Assembly: GCF_900111175.1 (NCBI RefSeq)
Contig: NZ_FOGI01000007.1
Span: forward strand, 1-64,000
Length of the DNA: 64,000 nucleotides
Reading direction: 5' to 3'
Source: Actinokineospora terrae
GTDB lineage: Bacteria; Actinomycetota; Actinomycetes; Mycobacteriales; Pseudonocardiaceae
Part shown: piece by piece, positions 1 through 7,970 of the stretch
How positions within the stretch are numbered: the stretch's first letter is position 1
Layout: the number at the start of each line of letters is the position of its first letter
Notes under the pieces: model-generated
What the model saw: the letters and a program-made list of their open reading frames with translations, nothing else
Databases searched by the model: none
Told to the model about the DNA's origin: nothing
Position numbers and translations under genes: made by a program

Positions 1-1
1 G

Positions 2-187
2 AACACCAACCGGTTACTCCGCCAGTACTTCCCCAAGGGAACCGACCTCTCGGTCCACTCCCAGGCCCACCTCGACGACGTGGCCCACGAACTCAACGGC
101 CGCCCCCGCCAGACCCTCGACTGGTACAAACCCATCGAAAAGATGAACGAACTGCTGGTCAACCACGGCGGCGCGATCACCGGTTGA
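2..187 (+). CDS. IS30-family transposase, C-terminal fragment (cut by window edge)
   Basis: The frame is open from the first bases and ends at TGA 185-187, giving about 61 residues. The visible end includes NTNRLLRQYFPKGTDL and ELNGRPRQTLDWYKP, which is the typical C-terminal end of the DDE integrase core of IS30-family transposases. Such enzymes excise and insert their own IS by cut-and-paste. The N-terminal DNA-binding part and the catalytic triad are outside the window, so intactness cannot be judged. Directly after the stop the sequence runs into a truncated copy of a palindromic repeat seen twice more in the window, so the IS end probably lies within about 20 bp of the stop. Confidence 0.85.
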   Translation, partial: NTNRLLRQYFPKGTDLSVHSQAHLDDVAHELNGRPRQTLDWYKPIEKMNELLVNHGGAITG

Positions 188-470
188 GGTCAACGGCCCC
201 TGAACCACCCGTGGCAGGACCGCAAAGCAGGGGCCGAAGAGCATGGCCCTGTCCGCGAACGACGCTACGGGCAGTTCTCCCCCACACAAAACAAGTCCGC
301 CCCATCGAGCCGGGTTGGCACCAGCGACTCCGAGGAGCGGTTGTCGGCCACCGTTGTTCAGGGGTGCGTGGTTGGCCAACGTTGTTCGGGGCGAGTGGTT
401 GGCCAACGGCTGTGAGGGTCGGGGACGGGCCAACGTCTTGGAGGGGCGTGTGGGCCAGTGCACTGGAGGG
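188..470 (+). repeat. Dispersed palindromic repeat, copy A (left-truncated)
   Basis: This segment matches the copies at 18667-19022 and 34895-35270 (the latter inverted). The right 31-nt arm is at 280-310. The invariant 20-mer GGCACCAGCGACTCCGAGGA is at 317-336. After it come about four imperfect 27-nt units built around GGCCAACG (about 347-460). The left arm present in the other copies is missing here because the homology stops at the end of the IS30 transposase. I see no protein-coding signal. Confidence 0.8.
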
Positions 471-816
471 CATGTGTGGGCTGGCGATCGCCTTGAAGGT
501 GTTGTTCTTGAACTGGCACTCACGATTGTTGGGCTAGGCGTGTCCTTTGTGGCCGTGGTCTTCACCAAGTCCTTGCAGGTGTTGATCCGATGCATTCCTC
601 TATGACATTGGCATAGGCGCCCCGCGCGAACGCTTGGCTCCGCCCGACCCTCGCGGCCGTTGGCTTAAACGTGCGCCTCTGCAACGTTTGGCCCCGGCGC
701 GCCTCTCACAGTCGTTGAGTGGGGGTGGTCTCGCGATCATTTCTGGGTGTGGAGGACGGCAGTGACTGGCGTTGTGGGGGTGGGGAGTGTGACCCGGGCG
801 GTTGGGTGGGGGGCGG
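471..816. other. Gene-less stretch with degenerate GGCCAACG units
   Basis: No convincing reading frame is present. Around 650-720 there are degenerate units of the same GTTGGCC/CGCGCCTCTC type as in the repeat copies, but in the opposite orientation. The G-rich bases just before 817 may serve the next gene. Long open frames on the minus strand across this segment are antisense shadows. Confidence 0.5.
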
Positions 817-1722
817 ATGTCGCAGGATGGGGGCATGGCTGCTGGTGTGCTTCGGGTGGGTCTTGTCGGTGCGGGGCCTTGGGCGGGGGCGGTGCATGCG
901 CCGGGGTTGGTGGGGCATTCGGGGACTGAGTTGACGGCGGTGTGGGCTCGGCGGCCGGAGGCGGCGGTGGGGTTTGGGGCGCCGGTCGTGGGGGACTTCG
1001 AGGAGTTGCTGGAGCGGGTGGACGCGGTGGCGTTCGCGGTTCCGCCGTCGGTGCAGGGGGAGATGGCGATCCGGGCCGCTGAGGCGGGGAAGCACGTGAT
1101 CCTGGAGAAGCCGGTGGCGGGGAGCGTCGCTGAGGCGGAGCGGGTGGTGGCTGCGGTCGAGCGGGCCGGGGTGGCGTCGATCGTGGTGTTCATCCGGCGG
1201 TTCGCGCCGGAGGTGGTGGCGTGGCTCGCGGAGATCCACGCCAGGCAGGGCTGGGCGGGCGGCAGCGTGCGCTGGCTCTCCGGCGCGCTGCTCGGGGGCG
1301 CCTACTCGCACTCGCCCTGGCGGCACACCGGTGGCGCGCTGGCCGACATCGGCCCGCACGTCATCGACCTCCTCGACGCCGCGCTCGGGCCGATCACCGA
1401 CGTCCTGGCCGCCCACCGGGGCGAGCCGGACATCTGGCAACTCCTGCTCCAGCACGAGGCGGGCCCGACCAGCACCGCCACCCTGTCGATGGCGCTGCCG
1501 ACCCGCCCCACGGTCACCGAACTGGCCGTCTTCGGCGTGAACGACCTTGCCAACCTGGAGCTCGCGGGCCGCGCGACCCCCGCCCAGGACTCCTACGCCC
1601 TGCTGCTCGACGACTTCGTGCGGATGGTCCACTCCGGCACCACCACCCACCGAGTCGACGCCGCCCGGGGCCTGCACGTCCAGCGCATCCTGGACAAGGC
1701 CCTCCGCCTGACCACCAGCTGA
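817..1722 (+). CDS. Gfo/Idh/MocA-family NAD(P)-dependent oxidoreductase
   Basis: This is a dehydrogenase-like protein of about 301 residues, short for the family (usually 320-390). The N-terminal Rossmann motif GLVGAGPWAG lies near residue 15. The family signature VILEKPVAG follows, and the central GGALADIGPHVIDLLD segment carries the GG-D-G-H-D pattern of the catalytic/substrate region. Family members oxidise or reduce sugars, inositols and related carbonyls, usually with bound NAD(P); the substrate here is unknown. The start is uncertain: ATG 817, ATG 835 and GTG 847 are in frame, and 835 or 847 put the Rossmann fold at the very N-terminus. Codons in the 5' third are G-rich and less C-biased than in the rest. 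Confidence 0.85.
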   Translation: MSQDGGMAAGVLRVGLVGAGPWAGAVHAPGLVGHSGTELTAVWARRPEAAVGFGAPVVGDFEELLERVDAVAFAVPPSVQGEMAIRAAEAGKHVILEKPVAGSVAEAERVVAAVERAGVASIVVFIRRFAPEVVAWLAEIHARQGWAGGSVRWLSGALLGGAYSHSPWRHTGGALADIGPHVIDLLDAALGPITDVLAAHRGEPDIWQLLLQHEAGPTSTATLSMALPTRPTVTELAVFGVNDLANLELAGRATPAQDSYALLLDDFVRMVHSGTTTHRVDAARGLHVQRILDKALRLTTS

Positions 1723-1773
1723 CCGTCTGACCACCGCTCGCCCGCTTGACCGTCTGACCACCGCTCGCCCGCT
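1720..1773 (+). repeat. Perfect tandem duplication, 2 x 27 bp
   Basis: Positions 1720-1746 and 1747-1773 are identical (unit begins TGACCGTCTGACCACCGC). The first copy overlaps the stop codon of the upstream oxidoreductase. The remainder up to 1908 is GC-rich and holds no recognisable gene; no strong terminator hairpin was identified. Confidence 0.9.
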
Positions 1774-1908
1774 TGGCCGCCGCCTGACTGGATCGCCGCC
1801 TGGCCGCCGGGACCAGGTCACGCGCCGGGCACCGTCGGTCAGCCGCTCAGGGTGGATGACTCGACGCAGTGCCGCAGATGTCCACTGTGGTCAGGAACCG
1901 GTGCGGGC

Positions 1909-3003
1909 TCAGGGCTTGGGCGGCAGCATCGGCATGAGGATGTAGCGCAGGTCCACCTCCCCGGGTTCCACGGCCGTGACCACGGTTGCCCGCATCCCCG
2001 GCTGGATCGCCAGTTCGACCTCCCCGCTGAACGGCCGCAGCGCGTCCAGCAGGTACCGCGACTGATACGACGGACTGGTTCGCCCACCCGACACCGTCGC
2101 CTTCACGGACTCCTCCGCCTCGCCGGCGTTGTGGTCCGTCGCGCGCAGTCGTAGTTCGGAGTCGCCCACCTCGATCTTCACCACGCCCCGGGCGTCGCTG
2201 TACAGCGCGACCCGGCGGGTGGCGGCGACCAGCGACTCCGCGTCCACGACGACCCGGGTGTCCACATCGGACAGGGCGAGCTTCGTCTCGCTCAGGTAGC
2301 TGCCGTCCAGCACGGCGGTGGTGACGGCGGTGCGACCCCACGTCACCCCGAACTGGTTCGCCGCGGCGGTCAGCCGGGCCTGGCCCACACCGGACACCTG
2401 CTTGCCCACCTCGGCCAGCAGCGTCGCCGGGACCATCACGTCGATCTCGCCGTCCGGTTCCCACGGGAGGCTGGCGATCGCCATGCGGTACCGGTCGGTG
2501 GCGCGTAAGACCAGGTGCTCGCCCTCGGACCGGATGCGCACGCCGGTGAAGACCGGCAGGGCCTCGTCGCGCGCGGCCGTGCTCGCCGCTGTGGCCAGGG
2601 CGGTGGCGAAGGCGGAGCCCGAGACCGTGCCGCCGGGTCCGGACACCGTGCTGACGCCGGGGTGCAGCGTGTGGTCCAGCAGCGGCAACGCGAAGCGGGC
2701 GCCCGACGCGCGGATGGCGAGGCGGTTGCCCTCCACCACGAGCCGGACCTCGGGGTCGGTCAGCGCCCGCAGCGTCTCGGCCAGCGGCTTGCCGGGCACC
2801 AGCACCTGCCCGTCGGTGTGCGTGACCGCGCCGCACGACACCGTCGCGGTGCGTTCCCGATCGCTGGCCGCTAACCCCACCCCGGCGGCCGTCGCGGTCA
2901 GCAGGACGCCGCTGAGGACGGGGTCGACGAACTTGCCCGGCACGAGCCGGACGAGGTCGGCTGCGGCTGAGGCGAGTGCCGCGGTGGGCGCGGTGAGATC
3001 CAT
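1909..3003 (-). CDS. DNA polymerase III beta-subunit (sliding clamp) paralogue
   Basis: The 364-residue product has the length and three-domain layout of DnaN. It ends with YILMPMLPPKP, corresponding to the canonical C-terminal YLxMPxRL that closes the third clamp domain. Other clamp features are FVDPVLSGVLL near the N-terminus and FTGVRIRSEG plus ATDRYRMAI in the second domain. Sliding clamps tether polymerases and repair proteins to DNA. This copy is not in a dnaA-dnaN-recF context; its neighbours are an MFS transporter (upstream, 39 bp, same strand) and an oxidoreductase. It diverges from typical replicative clamps (for example MPMLPP instead of MPVRL), so I infer an accessory or specialised clamp beside the essential dnaN elsewhere. 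The ATG at 3003 is the natural start. Confidence 0.85.
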   Translation of the reverse strand: MDLTAPTAALASAAADLVRLVPGKFVDPVLSGVLLTATAAGVGLAASDRERTATVSCGAVTHTDGQVLVPGKPLAETLRALTDPEVRLVVEGNRLAIRASGARFALPLLDHTLHPGVSTVSGPGGTVSGSAFATALATAASTAARDEALPVFTGVRIRSEGEHLVLRATDRYRMAIASLPWEPDGEIDVMVPATLLAEVGKQVSGVGQARLTAAANQFGVTWGRTAVTTAVLDGSYLSETKLALSDVDTRVVVDAESLVAATRRVALYSDARGVVKIEVGDSELRLRATDHNAGEAEESVKATVSGGRTSPSYQSRYLLDALRPFSGEVELAIQPGMRATVVTAVEPGEVDLRYILMPMLPPKP

Positions 3004-3042
3004 GCGGCCAAGGTAGCGGCGGGGTCCGACAGCCGGGAGAAG

Positions 3043-4281
3043 TTATCCACAGGCCATGGCGGGGGCTTGCGCCGGAGCAGGCACCCGTTCGCCGACGGTG
3101 GCCCGGCGGGCGTAGACGATGCCTGCGAACACCAGCCCGACACCCGTCGCGACCAGGTACGACGACCAGATCCCCACGTGCTCGACGAGCTGGCCGCTGA
3201 CCAGTTGCCCGAGCGCCAGCCCGAGGGTGACCGCGGTGATGATCCAGCCGAACGCCTCGGTCGCCGCGGTCGGGGGCGCGACCAGGTCGATCGCCGCCGA
3301 GTGCGTGGTCGCCTGCGGGGTCACCATGGTGCCGACCAGCAGCAGCGCCACCGCCAGCCACACCAGCGTGGTCGGGATCGCCAGCACCGCCACCAGCACC
3401 GCGAACACCGCGAGCAGCGCCGAGAGCCGCAGGTTCATCGCCCGCGGCCACGGCCGGACCCCGTAGACGACGCCGAAGAGCACCGAGCTGATCGACAGCA
3501 GCCCCAGCAGCAGCCCACCGGCGGGGGTGTTGCCCGCCGCCGTCGCCGCCGCGGGCACCGCGACCTCGATGAACCCGAGCATCATGCCGAAGCCCATGGC
3601 CGCGATGGCCAGGGTCCGCATCCCCGGGAACGCCAGCGGACCGAGCAGGCCCGTGTGCTCGACCGGGTCCGGCCGGTGGCGCCGGATGGTCGGGGTCAGC
3701 GCGAACCACACGCTGCCCACGACCATGCACACCGCGGCGGTCGCCAGGCCGGTGCCCGCCCAGGGCAGGGCGATGAGCAGGCCGGAGATGGCGGGGCCGA
3801 GGATGAAGAAGACCTCCATGCTGATCGCCTCGTAGGCCAGCGCGGCGTCGCGCACCGGCCCGACCGGGGTGACCCTGGTCCACATCGTCCGCGACGCGGA
3901 GGCGACGACCGGCTCGGTCATGCCCACGGCGACGCCGAGCACGATGAGCAGCGCGGTGGGCGCCCCGGACTCGGTCGCGATCAGGGTCAGCCCGACGAAG
4001 ACGCCGAAGAGGGCAGTCGTGACCAGCAGCGGGATCGCGGCCCCGATCCGGTCCATGATCCGCCCCTGGCCGACCGACCCGATGGCGAGACCGACCAGCG
4101 TGCCCGCGGAGACCAGGCTGGCGGTGGCGTAAGAGCCGGTGGACTCGCGGATGTAGAGCAGCATCGAGAAGCCCACCATCGCCACCGGCAGCCTGCCCAG
4201 CAGCGAGGCGAGCGCGGGCCCCCGAGCGCCCGGGGTGGTGAGGGCAGCGCGGTAGTCGGCGAGACCGGCAGACTGGGACAT
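3043..4281 (-). CDS. Major facilitator superfamily transporter
   Basis: The 412-residue protein shows about 12 hydrophobic segments, including SLLGRLPVAMVGFSMLLYI and an internal LLLGLLSISSVLFGVVYG, and the loop GRIMDRIG of the MFS motif A region. Members export drugs or metabolites using the proton gradient; the substrate cannot be read from sequence. It ends 39 bp before the clamp paralogue on the same strand, so the two may be co-transcribed. Immediately upstream lie a perfect 14-bp palindrome and a repeated 10-mer, which suggests control by a dimeric repressor that is not encoded next to it. Confidence 0.85.
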   Translation of the reverse strand: MSQSAGLADYRAALTTPGARGPALASLLGRLPVAMVGFSMLLYIRESTGSYATASLVSAGTLVGLAIGSVGQGRIMDRIGAAIPLLVTTALFGVFVGLTLIATESGAPTALLIVLGVAVGMTEPVVASASRTMWTRVTPVGPVRDAALAYEAISMEVFFILGPAISGLLIALPWAGTGLATAAVCMVVGSVWFALTPTIRRHRPDPVEHTGLLGPLAFPGMRTLAIAAMGFGMMLGFIEVAVPAAATAAGNTPAGGLLLGLLSISSVLFGVVYGVRPWPRAMNLRLSALLAVFAVLVAVLAIPTTLVWLAVALLLVGTMVTPQATTHSAAIDLVAPPTAATEAFGWIITAVTLGLALGQLVSGQLVEHVGIWSSYLVATGVGLVFAGIVYARRATVGERVPAPAQAPAMACG

Positions 4282-4283
4282 GC

Positions 4284-4321
4284 GTACCAGTATGCATTTT
4301 CCGGTACGGCCGTACCAGTAT
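4284..4321 (-). promoter_or_regulatory. Operator-like palindrome and direct repeat before the MFS gene
   Basis: GGTACGGCCGTACC at 4303-4316 is a perfect 14-bp palindrome. GTACCAGTAT occurs twice, at 4284-4293 and 4312-4321, the second overlapping the palindrome. The nearer copy starts 3 bp from the start codon. Such arrangement is typical for TetR/GntR-type repressor sites, but the binding protein is unknown. Confidence 0.5.
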
Positions 4322-4631
4322 TTACCCGGTGGTTTCCGCCACTCCGCTGTGGGGTATATCTCGGTTCAGTAACGGAAGCGGGGATTCTCCGTGAACCCGG
4401 GCAACGTTCAGGGCCTGCGGTGAGTCCTTGAGGGTGAAACCGCTCAAGGATGGGTGGGGCGCCGTGTGCGGGCTGCCCCATGGGGAACCCACCACGAGTT
4501 CCCTCCGGTAGCAGGTCGGGGCCTGGTCGGAGGGGCGGGGAGCGTGAGCCGTCGGGGGATGGTTCACGCAACAGCGGGAGGTCGGTGCGCCGCGTCGGGG
4601 GCGGCGCCCGGCCTTCCGTCCACGAACGCAC
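4322..4631. other. Gene-less stretch between MFS and crp, with a hairpin
   Basis: No gene with coding bias is visible. TCCTTGAG (4425-4432) and CTCAAGGA (4443-4450) form a perfect 8-bp stem, and a second G/C-rich complementarity follows around 4451-4495. This could be an RNA leader of the MFS transcript or the 5' part of a small RNA, but it does not match a riboswitch consensus that I know. Confidence 0.35.
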
Positions 4632-4665
4632 AAGAGGACCCGGTCTACCCAGACCGGGTCCTCTT
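4632..4665 (-). terminator. Terminator hairpin downstream of crp
   Basis: AAGAGGACCCGGTCT (4632-4646) and its exact complement (4651-4665) form a 15-bp stem with the loop ACCC. It begins 13 bp beyond the crp stop codon. There is no long U tail, as is usual for high-GC actinobacteria. It could act on both strands. Confidence 0.85.
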
Positions 4666-4677
4666 GCCGTGTCAGCT

Positions 4678-5352
4678 CTAACGCGCGCGCCTGGCCAACC
4701 GCTCGGGGTCCAGGATCAGCACGCTCTTGCCCTCAAGCCGCAGCCAACCGCGGTGGGCGAAGTCGGCGAGCGCCTTGTTGACGGTCTCCCGGGAGGCGCC
4801 GACGTACTGGGCGATCTCCTCCTGGGTGAGGTCGTGGGTGACCCGCAGCAGCCCGGCCTCCTGGCTGCCGAAGCGCTGGGCCAGCTGCAGCAGCGCCTTG
4901 GCGACCCGGCCCGGCACGTCGGTGAAGATCAGGTCGGCCAGCATGCCGTTGGTCCTGCGCAGCCGCCGGGCGATCACCCGCAGCAGCTGCTCGGCGATCT
5001 CCGGGCGGGTCGCGATCCACTGCCGCAGCGCGGGCCGGTCCATGGTGACCGCGCGGACCTCGGTGACCGTGGTCGCCGTGGACGTGCGCGGACCGGGGTC
5101 GAAGATCGACAGCTCGCCGAACATGTCGGACGGGCCGAAGATGCCGAGCAGGTTCTCCCTGCCGTCCGGGGACTTGCGGCCGAGCTTCACCTTGCCGGAC
5201 TGGATGATGTAGAGCCGGTCCCCCGGCTCACCCTCTGCGAAGATCACGTGCCCGCGCGGGAACTCCACGGCTTCCAGCGTCTGGGCGAGCGCTTCGGCCG
5301 CGGCCGGCTCGACCCCTTGGAAGATGCCCGCACGGGCCAGGGTCTCGTCCAC
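4678..5352 (-). CDS. crp: Crp/Fnr-family global transcription regulator (Crp/GlxR type)
   Basis: The 224-residue protein is very close in motif content to mycobacterial Crp (Rv3676). It has an N-terminal cyclic-nucleotide-binding domain (about residues 10-120) with FAEGEPGDRLYIIQSGKVK and the phosphate-binding cassette FGELSIFDPGPRTSTA. A central dimer helix follows, then a C-terminal winged helix-turn-helix with LTQEEIAQYVGASRETVNKAL. It should bind cAMP and regulate carbon and respiratory genes. I chose GTG 5352 over the longer ATG 5406 because GGAGG lies 8 bp before it and the product then starts VDETLARAGIFQGVEP like its relatives. It stands alone, divergent from nth with one small gene between, as in mycobacteria. 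Confidence 0.95.
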   Translation of the reverse strand: MDETLARAGIFQGVEPAAAEALAQTLEAVEFPRGHVIFAEGEPGDRLYIIQSGKVKLGRKSPDGRENLLGIFGPSDMFGELSIFDPGPRTSTATTVTEVRAVTMDRPALRQWIATRPEIAEQLLRVIARRLRRTNGMLADLIFTDVPGRVAKALLQLAQRFGSQEAGLLRVTHDLTQEEIAQYVGASRETVNKALADFAHRGWLRLEGKSVLILDPERLARRAR

Positions 5353-5518
5353 CTCGGTCCTCCAATTTCCACCCGACGCAGGCGCATTCCCGCCAGCGTC
5401 GATCACGACATACAGTGTAGGGCGTTGCTCGGGGATCTCCCGTCGGCTCGCCGCCTAGCGGTGGTCGGAACCACCCGTGACGTGCCTGCTCACGCACCCA
5501 GCCGCATGACCTTAGCGC

Positions 5519-5767
5519 CTACGCCCCGCCCCGGCGACCGCGCTTGGCCGCACGGCCACCCAGCCTGCGCAGCCGGAACAGCTCCAGCGCCCGACCGATG
5601 CCGTGCCCGTAGAGCGCCCGCACCTCGTCCGGCCGCGCCGACTCGAGGAACTCCTCGACATCGGTCTCCTGCACGGCCACGTGCCGCAGCCGGGCTTCGA
5701 CGCGCTCCATGAACAGCGCGAAGAACATGATCACCAAAGGTACCGCGAACACGAACCAGACAGCCAT
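5519..5767 (-). CDS. Small conserved membrane protein (Rv3675-like position)
   Basis: This 82-residue protein begins with one hydrophobic segment (AVWFVFAVPLVIMFFALFM, about residues 2-20). A charged helical part and a basic C-terminus rich in Arg and Gly follow. It sits between crp and nth exactly where mycobacteria carry the small membrane protein Rv3675, so I infer a homologue. No function is known. The start ATG at 5767 puts the membrane segment at the N-terminus. Confidence 0.75.
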   Translation of the reverse strand: MAVWFVFAVPLVIMFFALFMERVEARLRHVAVQETDVEEFLESARPDEVRALYGHGIGRALELFRLRRLGGRAAKRGRRGGA

Positions 5768-5890
5768 GTGTCGTCGATCCTCGCTCCGTAACCGCTGGCC
5801 CCGGGTCCGCCTCCGGCCCCGGCGCCGTTGTCACCCTGGTTGACGTCCGGGGCACATCCCGGGTTGTCCGACGGCCCGTAGGCTAGCGAG

Positions 5891-6691
5891 GTGCCGCCGA
5901 CCACCCGACGCCCGCCCCGGCCAGCAGCCGAGGAGACCGGGCGCGACCTAGGCCTGACCCGCAGGGTGCGCCGCATGACCCGAGCGCTCGCAGAGGGCTA
6001 CCCGGACGCGCATTGCGAACTGGACTTCACCAATCCGTTAGAGCTGTCCGTGGCGACGATCCTGTCGGCGCAGTGCACGGACGTCAGGGTCAACCTGACC
6101 ACTCCTGCCCTGTTCGCCCGGTACCGCACGGCTGCCGACTACGCCTCCGCCGACCGCACCGAGCTGGAGGAGTTCATCCGGCCGACGGGGTTCTACCGCA
6201 ACAAGACGACGTCCCTGATCGGTCTTGGTGCCGCGCTCGTCGAGAAGCACGGCGGGGAGGTGCCCGGGAAGCTCGACGAGCTGGTGAAGCTGCCAGGCAT
6301 CGGCCGCAAGACCGCGAACGTGATCCTGGGGAACGCGTTCGGCGTACCCGGGATCACCGTGGACACGCACTTCGGCAGGCTTGTCCGCCGCTGGGGTTGG
6401 ACAGAGGAAGAGGACCCGGTCAAGGTCGAGCACGCGATCGGCGCTCTAGTCCCGCGCAAGGACTGGACGATGCTGTCGCACTGGGTGATCTTCCACGGCC
6501 GCCGGGTCTGCCACGCGCGTAAGCCCGCCTGTGGCGCCTGTCTCCTCTATCGCGACTGCCCGTCCTTCGGTGCCGGTCCTACCGAGCCGGAGCAGGCCGC
6601 GAAGCTGGTCAAGGGAGCCGAAGGACCGCATCTGATCGCGCTTGCCGAACGGACCCGTGAGGGTTACCGGCCGGGGAAGCCGACCGAGTGA
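5891..6691 (+). CDS. nth: Endonuclease III, base-excision repair glycosylase/AP lyase
   Basis: The 266-residue enzyme removes oxidised pyrimidines and cleaves the abasic site. The helix-hairpin-helix is LPGIGRKTANVILG with the catalytic Lys of GRKTA, and the catalytic Asp is in GITVDTHFGR. The C-terminal [4Fe-4S] cluster loop is C-x6-C-x2-C-x5-C in CHARKPACGACLLYRDCP. The length is slightly above E. coli Nth (211) because of an N-terminal extension; the start is GTG 5891. The gene begins a four-gene run (nth, tlpA-like, nudix, marP) in which every junction is a 4-bp overlap, indicating translational coupling. Confidence 0.97.
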   Translation: MPPTTRRPPRPAAEETGRDLGLTRRVRRMTRALAEGYPDAHCELDFTNPLELSVATILSAQCTDVRVNLTTPALFARYRTAADYASADRTELEEFIRPTGFYRNKTTSLIGLGAALVEKHGGEVPGKLDELVKLPGIGRKTANVILGNAFGVPGITVDTHFGRLVRRWGWTEEEDPVKVEHAIGALVPRKDWTMLSHWVIFHGRRVCHARKPACGACLLYRDCPSFGAGPTEPEQAAKLVKGAEGPHLIALAERTREGYRPGKPTE

Positions 6692-7284
6692 GCACAGCCG
6701 CGAGGTGGGCGCTGGTCGCGGTGATCCTGGTGGTCGCCGGGGCAGTGGCGGTATGGCCTCGCGGAGCTGAACCCACCGCGCCCCCACCCCCAGGACCGGA
6801 CCTCACAGCGGCTAGGGCGGCTGCGGCGCTCACCGCGTGCCCGACCGGCGCGGGTGTGCAAAGCCTCGTTGACGCTCACGCGGAATGTCTGGCCGATGGC
6901 GCGCAGGTAGTCGCGGGCAACGTGTTCGGTGGCCGACCCGTCCTGGTCAACGTGTGGGCTACCTGGTGCATGCCGTGCCGCGACGAACTCCCGCTGCTCG
7001 CGGAGTACGCGACCGGTCCCGGCGCGGTTGAGGTCGTCGGGATCGCGGTACAGAGTCAGGACAAGGACGCGCTAGACCTGTTGAGCGCGCTCGGGGTGCG
7101 TTTCCCGAACCTGCTCGACCGCGACGGGCAGGTCCAACGCGGCCTGAGGGTGCCGGACGCGTTGCCCGCCTCTTACCTGGTGGCGGCGGACGGCACCGCC
7201 ACGTTGATCACGCAGCCGCGGCTGTTCCGGTCGGTCGACGACGTGCGCTCCGTCGTCGACCGCCACGTCGGAGGGGGCCGATGA
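6688..7284 (+). CDS. TlpA/ResA-type membrane-anchored thioredoxin
   Basis: The 198-residue product has an uncleaved signal/anchor (WALVAVILVVAGAVAVW, about residues 7-23) and a Pro-rich linker. A thioredoxin-fold domain carries the redox motif WATWCMPCRDELPLL. It is expected outside the membrane, reducing disulfides, for instance in cytochrome c or cell-wall proteins. Two additional Cys near residues 51 and 67 precede the active site. Its GTG start overlaps the nth stop by 4 bp. The position matches mycobacterial Rv3673c. Confidence 0.9.
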   Translation: MSTAARWALVAVILVVAGAVAVWPRGAEPTAPPPPGPDLTAARAAAALTACPTGAGVQSLVDAHAECLADGAQVVAGNVFGGRPVLVNVWATWCMPCRDELPLLAEYATGPGAVEVVGIAVQSQDKDALDLLSALGVRFPNLLDRDGQVQRGLRVPDALPASYLVAADGTATLITQPRLFRSVDDVRSVVDRHVGGGR

Positions 7285-7970
7285 GCACGCATGGACCGCT
7301 GGTGGACCCGGGTGGGCTGCCGGACTGGCTCGGCCCGGTGGTCGCCGCGACCGCCGACCTCGACCTCGGGCTGTGGAAGCGGTTCGCCGCGCCCGGCCCC
7401 GGTGCCCGCCCCGCCGCGGTGCTGATGCTGCTCGGTGAGACCGCCGAACACGGCCCCGACCTGCTGTTCCAGCTGCGCGCCGACACCGGGGGCAACCACT
7501 CCGGCCAGGTCGCCTTCCCGGGCGGCGGCGCCGAAACGGTCGATGGGGGACCGGTCGACACCGCCGTGCGCGAGGCCGTCGAGGAGACCGGGCTCGACCC
7601 CGCCGGGGTCCGGCCGGTGGCGTTGCTGCCGACGCTGCACGTGCCGGTGTCCGGGTTCGACGTGACGCCGGTCCTGGCGCACTGGGCCGAACCGAGCCCC
7701 GTGCGCGCCGTGGACCCCGCGGAGACCCAGGCGGTCGCGCGGATCCCGATCTCGCACCTGGCCGACCCGGCCAACCGGTTCCGCGTCGCGCACTCCGGCG
7801 GCTACGTCGGTCCCGCGTTCGCCGCGCCGGGCATGCTGATCTGGGGCTTCACCGCGGGTCTGCTGACGATGCTGCTGGCCGTGGGCGGCTGGGAGCGGCC
7901 GTGGGACACCGGCGACGTGCGCGACCTCGACGCCGCGTGGCGCGCGGTCGGAGCGGGGGTCCAGTCGTGA
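7281..7970 (+). CDS. Nudix hydrolase, CoA pyrophosphatase-like
   Basis: The 229-residue protein contains the Nudix box beginning GGGAETVDGGPVDTAVRE and continuing AVEETGLD, with an extra residue or two in the loop. The preceding GGNHSGQVAFPGG matches the UPF0035/CoA pyrophosphatase signature. It probably cleaves CoA or a related nucleoside diphosphate derivative to give a monophosphate. It overlaps the preceding thioredoxin gene by 4 bp (ATGA) and the marP start by 4 bp. The same order is found in mycobacteria (Rv3672c). Confidence 0.9.
   Translation: MSTHGPLVDPGGLPDWLGPVVAATADLDLGLWKRFAAPGPGARPAAVLMLLGETAEHGPDLLFQLRADTGGNHSGQVAFPGGGAETVDGGPVDTAVREAVEETGLDPAGVRPVALLPTLHVPVSGFDVTPVLAHWAEPSPVRAVDPAETQAVARIPISHLADPANRFRVAHSGGYVGPAFAAPGMLIWGFTAGLLTMLLAVGGWERPWDTGDVRDLDAAWRAVGAGVQS

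Noticed and set aside
345..460. CRISPR-like array suggested by repeated 27-nt units
   Set aside because: The units are directly joined, imperfect and have no unique spacers, and no cas genes are in the window.
4400..4500. A known riboswitch (cobalamin or c-di-AMP type) before the MFS gene
   Set aside because: A GGTGAAACC-like string is present, but the B12-box and the conserved c-di-AMP motifs are not, and the hairpin is explained by simple complementarity.
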